Below, piece after piece: positions 44,450-52,291 of a stretch of 52,291 nucleotides of DNA; positions within the stretch are counted from its first letter, which is position 1, and every line of letters begins with the position of its first letter. The notes beneath the pieces were generated by a model. That model had not been told where the DNA came from. It worked only from the letters and a program-made list of their open reading frames with translations, and searched no databases. Position numbers and translations under genes: made by a program. This DNA comes from a virus, in the IMG/VR virus record IMGVR_UViG_3300006868_000026, positions 1 through 52,291 of that record. The stretch is one strand, 5' to 3'.

Positions 44450-44508
44450 TTAATGGGTTTGGTTTGTATTTCTGTAAAATTATTTTATACAGTTGCTATT
44501 ATTATATA

Positions 44509-46509
44509 TCACTTGCGCTTTCTGCGCTTCTTTCGTCTATCTATCATTCCTCCTCTTCTACGTAGTGACTTGAGCGAGTTAAGTCCAAACTCGTAAGCTT
44601 TCATATCTTCAAAAGATATGTAGCCTGGAGCGGATTTATCTAAGTTAATTGGTTGGGGTCCTCGTGATGCTCCTGCTCTAGATACCAAAGGTTCAGAGCT
44701 GCCTGGGAGTGAAATGTTTAGCCTTCCTTGATCAGCGTGTACATCAAAGCTTTGTCGTATTCTTATAGGTTTCCCGCCCAGCGTTTCAAATACCTCAGTA
44801 TTGAAGAGTTTATTTTTTGCCCGTTCTGGGAGTTTGTTTATTGCTTTTTTAGCTCTATTAGGAAGTCTGTCCAAGAGTGGAGAGGTTGTTCCTTGTTGAA
44901 ACGGTTGGAGATCCCAGTCATCAACCATATCTACTCTCATACCCTTATTCATTGGGGTTGTCTCTATTCTGTATCCACCCATCACACCATATAGGTCATC
45001 AGTGTATCCTACAGATACACCTTTATTTCCTTTAAGACTTGCTTTACCAGCTGCCAGGTGTTCCCCGAATGGTATCTTAGGTCCATGTTTCCATTCATCT
45101 GAGAGAGGTGCTGTCCATTTTCCTCGTGCAATCAAATCTTTCTTTACAGCTTTGGGTATCTGAATGTCTCCCACATTGGACGCTGCAAAGTCAAGTTGGT
45201 CAGGGTCTCTTAGCTTAACCTCTCGTCCGCTGACTCCGGAAGGTTTGTATGAACCATACCGTTGTTCTTTTCCAAGACTTAACCGAACTGCATCAATTCT
45301 GTTTTCAATTTGATCTCGTTGATTTTTTGGTATTCTATCATACGGCACAATCGGATTTATGCCCCTGCCCCTGTGTGCCCGGAATACGTTTTCTACTTGT
45401 TTCTTCTTGCTGAATACACTTTGCAAAGTTTCTTTTGGGCCCAGAGACTTTTTACCGTACCCAAAAGGAACTTTAGAGTAGGTCAACCCAAATCTAGCGG
45501 GGGCTCTAAACAGTCCTAGGGCACCCTTTCCCGTCATAAATGCACCTGCAGGATCAAATGCTATATCTGCTGCTACTGCTTTAGCCCCAGTTAGGCCTAG
45601 TGTTGTAGACGGGGAGTAGTTTTCTTGTTTTATACCTCTGGCTGCATCTGTGTAGGCAAACGGGTTTGTATTTATTTTCTTTCCTGTAGCAGCATTGAGG
45701 AGTGCGCCTGTAGTAACTCTACCCGGCCATGACATTGCATCTGTAGCTACGTTTATCATGTTGTTGCCTGCAGTATTGATGTCTTCTCTTACCCCAGACT
45801 CAAACTTTTTTCGCTTAGACTTATCTGTCTTGGCGTAGTCTCCTACAATGCCTGACCCTGTTCTTTTAACAGCGTCTTCTACAGAGTCTAATCCTTTCCT
45901 GTCTTTCTTTGCTACTACCTCTGCTGTCCCTAACAAGACGGGCATTTGAGTGCCGTCTTCAAACGTCATGATTCTGGTGCCTGGAACTGTATTCTTATCC
46001 AGCTTGTGTTTTTCTGACCACGTCAAGGATACTTTTTGCTTCTCCTCTTTATTATCGTCCTTAGCCCCACCAGTCTGCATCTTTTTTACTTCTCCCCCTT
46101 TTTGATACGTAGCTGGGGTTTCTATCACGGTACCGTGATTTGGTCCCGTAGGCAAGTTGGTTATGCCGGGGGGTACATTCTCGTATGACTGTATCAGATG
46201 TCCCTGCTCATCTACTTTCTTAATGTTGATAGGTGCTTTCATACCTATCGTATTGAACGGGGTATTAGGAGGGACGTCAGGGAAGACCATAGTTTGATTG
46301 AACTCCCCGGCTTTGTGGTAGGGCCTCAGCCCTTCTTTCTGTTGTTCAGGCGTTTCTGCAACCAGCGGCTTAGCCTGTTCTTGTTGCTGTCTATGTTCAG
46401 CCAACAAATCGGTACCCTGAGCGTAGGCCTTGTATACGTCAAGTATAGAGCCCTCCATACCGGATGCTCTAAACTCCTCTAGCAATCTCCTACGATCAGC
46501 GTTTGTCAT
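44509..46509 (-). CDS. QxGG-containing structural-module protein with basic C-terminus (666 aa)
   Basis: A 666-residue protein. The N-terminal 50 residues are helical with Gln-rich end. Residues 60-130 are a Pro/Asn-rich beta region. YQKGG lies at 135-139 and MQTGG at 144-148. The middle contains a Gly/Ala-rich stretch (about 240-320) with a weakly hydrophobic segment and the basic linkers around it. The C-terminal third contains beta-type sequence with Arg/Lys, and the protein ends SLRRRGGMIDRRKKRRKRK. That tail shares GG-Met/Leu-x-Asp-Arg-Arg with the basic proteins at 21592-23839. It overlaps the portal gene by four bases. A short AT-rich gap and the scaffold promoter follow. Probably virion-associated; function not recognised. 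Confidence 0.55.
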   Translation of the reverse strand: MTNADRRRLLEEFRASGMEGSILDVYKAYAQGTDLLAEHRQQQEQAKPLVAETPEQQKEGLRPYHKAGEFNQTMVFPDVPPNTPFNTIGMKAPINIKKVDEQGHLIQSYENVPPGITNLPTGPNHGTVIETPATYQKGGEVKKMQTGGAKDDNKEEKQKVSLTWSEKHKLDKNTVPGTRIMTFEDGTQMPVLLGTAEVVAKKDRKGLDSVEDAVKRTGSGIVGDYAKTDKSKRKKFESGVREDINTAGNNMINVATDAMSWPGRVTTGALLNAATGKKINTNPFAYTDAARGIKQENYSPSTTLGLTGAKAVAADIAFDPAGAFMTGKGALGLFRAPARFGLTYSKVPFGYGKKSLGPKETLQSVFSKKKQVENVFRAHRGRGINPIVPYDRIPKNQRDQIENRIDAVRLSLGKEQRYGSYKPSGVSGREVKLRDPDQLDFAASNVGDIQIPKAVKKDLIARGKWTAPLSDEWKHGPKIPFGEHLAAGKASLKGNKGVSVGYTDDLYGVMGGYRIETTPMNKGMRVDMVDDWDLQPFQQGTTSPLLDRLPNRAKKAINKLPERAKNKLFNTEVFETLGGKPIRIRQSFDVHADQGRLNISLPGSSEPLVSRAGASRGPQPINLDKSAPGYISFEDMKAYEFGLNSLKSLRRRGGMIDRRKKRRKRK

Positions 46510-48719
46510 TCTCCGTCAGGTCTTAGGTCACCCTCTTTGTTAAGGGCTTGCTGCTTAAGATCTAGCTCTCTCTGCTTTATCTCAAAGTTCTGCTGCATCT
46601 TGGCCATGTCAATGTTCAGCCTATCCTGATTGTCTGAAGCTTCAGCTTTGATAAGCGCCAACTCGATCTGCAACTGTCTGTCCTTCTCTTTGTCGACAGC
46701 CTGCTGCTGTATCTGCATCTGCTGAGTCTTCTGCTGTTCAACTTGAGCTTGCTGTTGAGCTTGCTGTTGTTGTTGCTCCAACTCTTTCTGTGCTTTCTCA
46801 GCTTTCTTGATCTTATCCTTGATGCCTGCGTAGTTCTCAGTATCGAACAGGTCAAGTACTGCAGAAGCTGGTACCCCGTTCTGAATCATAGATTGAGACA
46901 ACATCTTAGCTTGTTCAAGCTTGTCTTGGTCTCTACCTGCATCAGACACGAAGATGCCGTACTCTGTCTCCATGTGTTGCATAGAGTCGATGTCGATCAT
47001 TTCAGTAGTCATGTCAGGCATAACGTACATGGCCTTCTTACCTGAGAGCCAGGCTTCTTTCGAGTAATCGATCAAGCCTTGCAACTCACGTTGTTCAAAG
47101 CGTGCATACTTACGGAAGATGTCTTCGGTGATATGCGATGACTGTACGATTGCCTGCTGTGATGTAGCCTTGCCTTCGTACGGCCCGATACCACCTTGTC
47201 TTTGTCTGTTGACTCCTGATATCTTCTCCCACTCCTGCATGATGGACTCGAGAAGATTGAGATACTGGTCGATTGTCTTGATAGACATGTCAAGTACAGA
47301 CTGGTGCTGCGGTGACAGCTGTATCCCTTCTTTGTTGTAATCTACCCACGCGATACCTGTACCTTCTACGAAGTACATGAACTTATCCATGTCCCACTTC
47401 TTGGGTATCATGTTGATGTCAAACTGGGCTATGATGTCTTTTGATCTTGCGATCGCCAACTCCATTCTATACTTAAAGATGTTGTAGTTGAGCTGGAATG
47501 GGACACCCAGTGATACAATTGATATGTTGTCAGCGTTGATGTCTGAGTACTTTCGTCCATTGACTGGTAGTTTGCAGAGTGATGGGTTGTCAAGTGATGT
47601 ACGTTGGTTGGAGATGGGGTTCATCTTGATGTAGAAGTCCCCGTCTATACGCGTGCCTTCCCACACCTCATTGACCCACTCGTATTTAATCTTAGCTCCT
47701 TGTTCTTTTAGTTCTTGCGGGATACGGAATCCGTCCTCAACCTGCATCTCTTCGATGACTCCTGTGACTTTGTCTTTGTAAGACAAGAACCCAATGCGCT
47801 TGCGTGACTTCCAGTATACAGTAACTACTTCGATAAGTCTGTTTCTATAGATGTTGTCATCTGACCCTGTAGCCTCTGATCTGTACAACAAGTAAGACTC
47901 AGTAGACTGCTGCTTTGGGTTCTCCAACTGCAACACCTGTTCAGGCGTGAGATACGGGCTGAACATGTCCACTGCGCTTGATGCGTGCACAAACTTTCTG
48001 ATGATGGCCCAGTCCCCGTCCTCCACGAACTCAATGTCTGGGTCTTTATCGAAGTCTATATCAAGAGGGTTAAGTATCTCGTAGAATGGTTCTGCATTAC
48101 GCACGCCTTTGTGCGAGTACACCTCACCCGTCACCAGGTAGTGGAAGAACCCTTTCTGGAACTTGTCGTATATCTCCTGATGCTGCATGATGTAGTTCAA
48201 CGCAGCCTGTCCTTTGATGGCTCTGTTGTCTACGTATGTACGCTCGAACTGCTCCAGTACTTCTTCTGGGAGTGGGATCTCTTCGGGGTTGCCTACAAGG
48301 TCTGAGTTTCTAGCTAGTTCATTCAAGAACATCTTCTGAACCTGAGTAAACAATGCTTGCTTCTTAGCCTCTTCTTTGCGAGTGACTGCATCTGCATTGG
48401 CTATGATAACGCTGTAGTTCAGAGGTCTCTTGGACTTCTCCCCCAGCAGCAGGTCAATGATGGGCTTGATGATTGGGTAGTTGCGCAGCTTTGATGGGAA
48501 GTTGCTTCTCGTTTTCCCGTACGGCTTAAGCACATACTTGTAGTCATCGTCATCGATGTTACCGTTGTAGTATTCATACAAGGCTTTCAGTCTGGAGCGG
48601 CGCTCTGACAGACCAAACTTAGACATATCTATGTAGGCTTCAACGCATTCCTCTGCCCACTTCTTCGTCTTCTTTGACCTCGGGATACGCTGTTGCGGTA
48701 TTTTATGGGTACCGTACAT
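46506..48719 (-). CDS. Portal protein, crAss-like type (737 aa)
   Basis: A 737-residue protein of usual portal length for crAss-like phages. The N-terminal half has RLKALYEYYNGNIDDDDYKY and LRNYPIIKPIIDLLLGEKSK (78-97), the portal entry pattern of this group, then YIMQHQEIYDKFQKGFFHYL, and the FVEDGDWAIIRKFVH clip/wing region. The C-terminal 110 residues are Gln-rich coiled coil (QQQQQAQQQAQVEQQ and on), typical of portal barrels. It is the 12-subunit ring at the capsid vertex through which DNA enters and leaves. It follows terminase by 10 bases. Call rests on motif pattern and position. Confidence 0.75.
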   Translation of the reverse strand: MYGTHKIPQQRIPRSKKTKKWAEECVEAYIDMSKFGLSERRSRLKALYEYYNGNIDDDDYKYVLKPYGKTRSNFPSKLRNYPIIKPIIDLLLGEKSKRPLNYSVIIANADAVTRKEEAKKQALFTQVQKMFLNELARNSDLVGNPEEIPLPEEVLEQFERTYVDNRAIKGQAALNYIMQHQEIYDKFQKGFFHYLVTGEVYSHKGVRNAEPFYEILNPLDIDFDKDPDIEFVEDGDWAIIRKFVHASSAVDMFSPYLTPEQVLQLENPKQQSTESYLLYRSEATGSDDNIYRNRLIEVVTVYWKSRKRIGFLSYKDKVTGVIEEMQVEDGFRIPQELKEQGAKIKYEWVNEVWEGTRIDGDFYIKMNPISNQRTSLDNPSLCKLPVNGRKYSDINADNISIVSLGVPFQLNYNIFKYRMELAIARSKDIIAQFDINMIPKKWDMDKFMYFVEGTGIAWVDYNKEGIQLSPQHQSVLDMSIKTIDQYLNLLESIMQEWEKISGVNRQRQGGIGPYEGKATSQQAIVQSSHITEDIFRKYARFEQRELQGLIDYSKEAWLSGKKAMYVMPDMTTEMIDIDSMQHMETEYGIFVSDAGRDQDKLEQAKMLSQSMIQNGVPASAVLDLFDTENYAGIKDKIKKAEKAQKELEQQQQQAQQQAQVEQQKTQQMQIQQQAVDKEKDRQLQIELALIKAEASDNQDRLNIDMAKMQQNFEIKQRELDLKQQALNKEGDLRPDGE

Positions 48720-48729
48720 CTGGCTAAAA

Positions 48730-50682
48730 TTACTTATAAATACGGTCGAACCAGTCGTCCGTAGATCTATCGGATAGAATTTCGGTTACCTCTCTATTAT
48801 ATAACTCTCGCGTGTGGTACATACCCACCATGAAAGCCATTACCCTATCGAAGTTTCCTCTGTGGTTAAATTTAATCAATTCTTGGAGAAGTCCGGGATC
48901 GTATATCTTATGCAAGTTAAGTGTTACGTTACCGTCTTCATCTGTGTGTCTTGGTGTCACCAACCAGTCTCTGATGTACAACTCTCCCTGCCGCTTCCGC
49001 TGCTCGGTCATGTGCATCCCGTACTGGCGTCTTACATTTCTGGATCGCAGTTCTCGCTTGTCCAGCATTTCAAATTCTTCTTGTAGCTTATGTAGTTTGC
49101 GATATCTCTTCGCGTAAGCAATGAGCTCTCCACGGTCGTTCTCGAACCCGATTTTTGCGTTGTAGTACTCCGCCAACATAAATAGATTGCGGTTGTACTC
49201 ATCCTGTGTTTGTGGTCTCCCGACATAGCTTGCTACTATTATATCATCCGGCTTGGATAGATTGTTTGGTCTCTTGATGACGTATGCAGCCCCAAGCGAT
49301 TCATTGCTCGTAGACTTTGACTGAGCATAAGGGTCATGGCAGATAAGATACAAATTGTGAGGCACTTCTTTTTCGTTCGTTAGGTAGGGTGCTTCGTATA
49401 CCACTACCGCCCCCTCTGTCTTATCCCCTTTTCTGTGTGGGAACTTGTAGACTGGTTGGACATCTCCAGATGGTCGGAACGATGCCTTCCCGTCTTTGTC
49501 GTAGTACATTACTCCTGCTGTCCCCTCAGTCTGTAGGCCATGAGCTTTAACCTTGTTATACTGCTCTTTAAGACTGTTGACATCAAAAAGATTTGCTGTG
49601 ACTTGTAGCGTCGCTTCTTGAGGGGTGAATGGGTGCTCCGCGACGTACTGGTCAAGCGCCTTTGGGTCATTAGCTCCCTTCTTCTTCTCCCTTTGTATCT
49701 CTTCATGTTTCTTGGCTTCTTCTATCATAGAGTTACCGTTCTCATCTATGAACCCGTCTAGGTTTTGGTAGATTGGGACAAAGTATCCGCAGACAGTTCC
49801 CATAGCTCCTGCATCCCACTCGTTGTCAAATGCCATGCAATCATACGACTCAGGGTGGTAGAACAATTCCTCCATACCCTCGAACCCAGAGCCCTCTTCA
49901 CCACCCGTACCGAATGCTATCATGGTACCCAGTGTCTTTGAGCCCTGACGCATTGTAGGCATAGCCACTTCCCAAGCTTTCAGCAGTCCTCCGAATGAAC
50001 CTGCCTCCTCAAAGAAAATCAGATCACCTGCTTTACCACGGACTTTGTCTGGGTTATCCTTCAACGATACCCCTATGATTTGGGACTTCATCCCAAGTTC
50101 AACATCTGCCCCGTTTACGTTCTTCTTGTACCCGGATTGTTTGTGCATCTCACGGTCACGCAGGCGAGGTTGCGTCCATGCCGTGTTGTCGTCTATGAAT
50201 GACAGGAAGTCCCAAGCTTTGCTGAGCAGTCCATCCCCGATCAGGTACTCTTTCTGCGAGGCGAACACATAGTTCTTGGAGTTACGCATCAGGAAGTAGT
50301 TCCTGGCTAGCATAGCCCCAGCTTTGTACGAGAAACCTTTACGTCTTGCTTTCAAGACGACCATATGCCTGTTTGTTTTTCTGCACTCGTCTACCGCAGT
50401 GAAGTACTGGTGGTCTCCGTCGTAGAAGGCAGGAAATGTTCTGTCTCTTCGGGCGATCTTTGTACCATCTGCCAGGAACTCGTCTACGACTCGGTCTATA
50501 GGGCAGAAGTTTAGGTAGAAATAGTGATACCCCGTTATGTCTAAATATCCCTGCGTGCATCTCTCTTTCTGTTCGTCCCAGTAGTCGTAGTACTCTCGCG
50601 TGCCCGGCAACGCATCGGTGTAGAACCCGAAGTCTAGGTAGTGCTGAGCAGCAGGTGAGTATTTACTGGAGTTTTTGAACAT
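48730..50682 (-). CDS. terL: Terminase large subunit (650 aa)
   Basis: ATPase part: an unusual Walker A region, LKARRKGFSYK (110-120), with Arg-Arg-Lys-Gly where the usual Gly-Lys-Ser/Thr would stand, then a Walker B, GDLIFFEEAGS (219-229), with paired Glu. Nuclease part: LICHDPYAQS (D450), GFENDRGE (E514) and FDRVMA (D612), the three acidic positions of the RNase H-like nuclease. The ATPase pumps DNA into the procapsid and the nuclease cuts concatemers. It overlaps the 131-residue gene upstream by 20 bases and is followed by portal. Family call is strong; length is slightly long for the group. Confidence 0.85.
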   Translation of the reverse strand: MFKNSSKYSPAAQHYLDFGFYTDALPGTREYYDYWDEQKERCTQGYLDITGYHYFYLNFCPIDRVVDEFLADGTKIARRDRTFPAFYDGDHQYFTAVDECRKTNRHMVVLKARRKGFSYKAGAMLARNYFLMRNSKNYVFASQKEYLIGDGLLSKAWDFLSFIDDNTAWTQPRLRDREMHKQSGYKKNVNGADVELGMKSQIIGVSLKDNPDKVRGKAGDLIFFEEAGSFGGLLKAWEVAMPTMRQGSKTLGTMIAFGTGGEEGSGFEGMEELFYHPESYDCMAFDNEWDAGAMGTVCGYFVPIYQNLDGFIDENGNSMIEEAKKHEEIQREKKKGANDPKALDQYVAEHPFTPQEATLQVTANLFDVNSLKEQYNKVKAHGLQTEGTAGVMYYDKDGKASFRPSGDVQPVYKFPHRKGDKTEGAVVVYEAPYLTNEKEVPHNLYLICHDPYAQSKSTSNESLGAAYVIKRPNNLSKPDDIIVASYVGRPQTQDEYNRNLFMLAEYYNAKIGFENDRGELIAYAKRYRKLHKLQEEFEMLDKRELRSRNVRRQYGMHMTEQRKRQGELYIRDWLVTPRHTDEDGNVTLNLHKIYDPGLLQELIKFNHRGNFDRVMAFMVGMYHTRELYNREVTEILSDRSTDDWFDRIYK

Positions 50683-51058
50683 ACGTTTTTATTTTGCTCC
50701 AACCCATAGCAGTTTCAGACTGCAACTCTAGTTCGCTAACTGATAGAGCTATGTAGTCTTTGTTAAGCTTAGCTTGTTCGTTAAGCATCACGCCTCTTCG
50801 GTACTTGCTGGAACTCCATATATATATCACATGTATCTTTCTTTCTTTGATGTGGTCCAGTTGTTTGATGGCTATGTCCTTCTGTATCACTGGATTAACA
50901 AAGACAGACTTAGACCTCAGAAGAGCGCAGTCATAGTAGCAAGCTGACAGTTCTCTGACATGCAGGGGTTTGCGCGAACACTTCACTCCCAGGTCACTTA
51001 TAAAAGCTTTCACTTTCTTCTTGAGCTGATTGGATGCTCCTACGATTGCTATCTTCAT
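50663..51058 (-). CDS. Small hypothetical protein, Rossmann-like start (131 aa)
   Basis: A 131-residue protein that opens with MKIAIVGASNQLKKKVKAF, a beta-loop-helix like the start of a Rossmann-type fold but without a clear Gly-rich nucleotide site. The rest alternates strands (KSVFVNP, KIHVIYIW) and helices, and ends in a basic helix. No family recognised. It overlaps the terminase gene by 20 bases and the upstream gene by four (ATGA), so it is translated with the packaging genes. A packaging accessory role is only suggested by position. Confidence 0.45.
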   Translation of the reverse strand: MKIAIVGASNQLKKKVKAFISDLGVKCSRKPLHVRELSACYYDCALLRSKSVFVNPVIQKDIAIKQLDHIKERKIHVIYIWSSSKYRRGVMLNEQAKLNKDYIALSVSELELQSETAMGWSKIKTYVQKLQ

Positions 51059-51552
51059 TGTGAGTACTTGTTAGTTATCACTCCTCCTCTGTTGGGGTTG
51101 TCCTTTTGTTCGTGTTTCTTGACTATGGCTTCCAGTTCTTCCAAACCGTTTACGACTTTACCCATGTTTGCCAAGTTGGCTATCAGGTCTTTGGCGTGGT
51201 AGATTGGTTTGCCGTGGTCATCTAAAACGTTCAAGTTAATTGTGGCAAAGTACCTCTCCAGTTTAGTTACCGAACTACGTGCAGATTTAAGTAGCTTGAT
51301 AGCTGAGGTTTCTGATAGTTCCTTATATTTATCTATTGCCCCCATCACTTTTGGGGTGAACTTAACCTTGAGATCCTTACCTATTTTAGTTTGTCTCTCT
51401 TCTTCCTCATACACAGCGTAGGGGGAGCGGTGGTCCGTGTAGAAGTATACAGCGCCCAGCTCCTGCCCTTTCAGACTCTTGAATTCGTCGATGGTCAGTG
51501 CGTACGCGCTTGGGATAACTACGTTGTTACTAACAGTTATCAAGTCTCTCAT
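51055..51552 (-). CDS. Conserved packaging-region protein, small terminase candidate (165 aa)
   Basis: A 165-residue protein: VVIPSAYALTIDEFKSL, then ELGAVYFYTDHRSPYAVYEE (where many relatives have a Tyr-Phe-x-x-Asp-x-x-Ser-x-Tyr block), EERQTKIGKDL, and a helical C-terminal half with KYKELSETSAIKLLKSARSS. I recall this pattern next to large terminase genes in crAss-like and other Bacteroidota phages. Size, helical content and position two genes before terminase make it a small terminase candidate, but no DNA-binding motif is clear. It overlaps both neighbours by four bases. Family recognised by pattern; function unproven. Confidence 0.5.
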   Translation of the reverse strand: MRDLITVSNNVVIPSAYALTIDEFKSLKGQELGAVYFYTDHRSPYAVYEEEERQTKIGKDLKVKFTPKVMGAIDKYKELSETSAIKLLKSARSSVTKLERYFATINLNVLDDHGKPIYHAKDLIANLANMGKVVNGLEELEAIVKKHEQKDNPNRGGVITNKYSQ

Positions 51553-52070
51553 GGGTAGGTTTCTTGAGTGCCATCGAACTCCTCTCTGTAAACCACTACG
51601 ACTGTTAAATTCAGATCCGTCTCGTTCAGGTTTGGTGAAGTGGTTTCGCCGTAATATGAACTGCCGTCGCCCTCAGGGCCCAGGTCCCAGGACCCAGCTT
51701 GCACCGCTGTATTTCTCTTCACCTCGCCTGCCTGCAGGTTGTAGAATGGTGGGTCTGCATACGTATCAGCTATAGTGAAGACTATAGACTTACCTGTCAT
51801 TATCTCCTCCCACATCTTTATTATAGAACCCCAGGCCCCACCCTGAACGTCCTCGAAGCGGATTTTAACTACGTCTATTTCGTTTGTAGCATTTGTTCCG
51901 CTACCTCCACCACCTTCTTGGCGCAGCATAGTACCAAAATATATTTCTACATAGTTCCCAGATACTCTACGTATACCTCTGAATAGATTTGCGTGCCAGA
52001 AATGTTGGGTACCGTCACGCGTCCGGACTCGTATTAGTTTATCTGGTATTGTGCGATACTGATTGCTCAT
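51549..52070 (-). CDS. Hypothetical beta-rich protein (173 aa)
   Basis: A 173-residue protein with short strands and loops: LIRVRTRDGTQHFWHANLFR, a Gly-rich loop (EGGGGSGTNATNE), VVKIRFEDVQGG and a C-terminal acidic Tyr/Asn-rich region (NLNETDLNLTVVVVYREEFD). No family recognised. It overlaps the HU/IHF-like gene by 32 bases and the next gene by four. Beta content and Gly loops suggest a small structural or fibre-type protein, but position suggests a packaging-time role; I cannot choose. Confidence 0.45.
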   Translation of the reverse strand: MSNQYRTIPDKLIRVRTRDGTQHFWHANLFRGIRRVSGNYVEIYFGTMLRQEGGGGSGTNATNEIDVVKIRFEDVQGGAWGSIIKMWEEIMTGKSIVFTIADTYADPPFYNLQAGEVKRNTAVQAGSWDLGPEGDGSSYYGETTSPNLNETDLNLTVVVVYREEFDGTQETYP

Positions 52071-52260
52071 TGTTCAAGTGTTTAAGTCGTCCTGGTAGGA
52101 CGTGAAACTTACCAAGGAATGGTAATCTGACTGGTTCGAAGCTGCCCTCCTTTATTATGCGTGCAGTGTATTTGAATTGGTAGTAGACTGCCTCTTCAAC
52201 TTTCTGCAGCGGGAGTGCATACTTAGTCGCTAGTCTTTGAATTATTATTTTTTCGCTCAT
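52039..52260 (-). CDS. HU/IHF-like DNA-binding protein (73 aa)
   Basis: A 73-residue protein: helix (MSEKIIIQRLATKYALPLQK), then VEEAVYYQFKYTARII, then FEPVRLPFLGKFHVLPGRLK (41-60) and HLN. The Pro-Phe-Leu-Gly-Lys-Phe-x-Val-x-Pro-Gly-Arg block is the strand-and-turn end of HU/IHF-family arms region in the short form that crAss-like phages carry near their terminase genes. Probably bends DNA for packaging or early genome organisation. It is shorter than bacterial HU (about 90). The start overlaps the end of the preceding gene by four bases (ATGA). Family call is good. Confidence 0.7.
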   Translation of the reverse strand: MSEKIIIQRLATKYALPLQKVEEAVYYQFKYTARIIKEGSFEPVRLPFLGKFHVLPGRLKHLNNEQSVSHNTR

Positions 52261-52291
52261 TTCTCAGTTTCTGCAGTCTCCGCTTCTTGTA
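52257..52291 (-). CDS. C-terminal end of an unknown upstream gene (partial)
   Basis: Ten codons and a stop in one minus-strand frame (reading QEAETAETEK, stop TGA) end four bases into the HU/IHF-like start (ATGA), the overlap style used by this operon. The rest lies beyond the window. Acidic tail only; nothing can be said of function. The other two frames do not give this overlap. Confidence 0.35.
   Translation of the reverse strand, partial: QEAETAETEK

Noticed and set aside
44472-44492. AT-rich imperfect palindrome before the scaffold promoter
   Set aside because: A short stem with a bulge and three-base loop and no T-run after it; in an AT-rich gap this is expected by chance, so I did not call a terminator or operator.
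46616-46800. CAA/CAG-rich repeat
   Set aside because: Encodes the Gln-rich coiled coil at the portal C-terminus; mixed codons argue against a simple DNA repeat.
1-52291. tRNA genes, CRISPR arrays, insertion sequences and integrase
   Set aside because: No cloverleaf-like segment, regularly spaced direct repeats, transposase or recombinase motif was seen; visual inspection would miss weak cases.

Overview
The window reads as about 52 kb of the structural (late) half of a tailed-phage genome whose host is a Bacteroidota bacterium, probably marine. Every credible gene lies on the minus strand and genes are packed end to end, often with TAATG or ATGA stop/start overlaps. No tRNA, CRISPR array, insertion sequence, integrase or replication gene was seen, and no stretch over 100 bases lacks a gene. 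Three things point to the host phylum: TAnnTTTGC elements (the Bacteroidota -7 promoter form) in three of the few real gaps, AT-rich leaders without Shine-Dalgarno sites, and four GCTDPxAxNYxPxAxxDDGSCxY-type repeats, a motif of secreted proteins of marine Flavobacteriia-like bacteria. Gene order (HU/IHF-like protein, terminase, portal, scaffold, capsid, neck proteins, then a ring-type protein, a giant muzzle-like protein and large cargo-like proteins) resembles crAss-like phages (Crassvirales). That assignment is made by reading motifs and synteny, not by a search.

Layout in the direction of transcription, from high to low coordinates. (1) 52291-48730, packaging start: the end of an unknown gene, HU/IHF-like protein, two unknowns, a possible small terminase subunit and the large terminase. 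(2) 48719-44509: portal and a 666-residue protein carrying QxGG motifs. (3) 44453-37977: promoter, acidic scaffold-like protein, major capsid protein, two neck/connector-type proteins, a probable abundant virion protein and a Cys-rich protein; hairpins follow the capsid gene and the abundant-protein gene. (4) 37967-29483: a 2289-residue Cys-rich appendage protein with the host-like repeats and a 537-residue fibre. (5) 29475-20292: promoter, then small genes: coiled-coil protein, small beta proteins, a holin-like protein, a metallophosphoesterase, a neck-type protein, a LamG-domain protein and a run of very basic proteins. (6) 20305-1: ring-type protein, 2211-residue muzzle candidate, 890- and 935-residue cargo candidates, then a second copy of the scaffold-type promoter and a giant protein of at least 2385 residues, cut by the window edge, with an HExxH zinc-protease motif.

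The most unusual signals are: (a) Gln-x-Gly-Gly motifs recurring in five proteins that are basic or have basic tails, resembling processing sites of core-protein precursors; (b) a 24-base promoter-plus-start-codon repeat that probably gives leaderless mRNAs for the scaffold and the giant protease-containing protein; (c) three GGGG-stem hairpins placed just after stop codons; (d) a cluster of small basic domains that I recall from large algal viruses as well as phages. All functional calls are from reading the sequence, without database searches.
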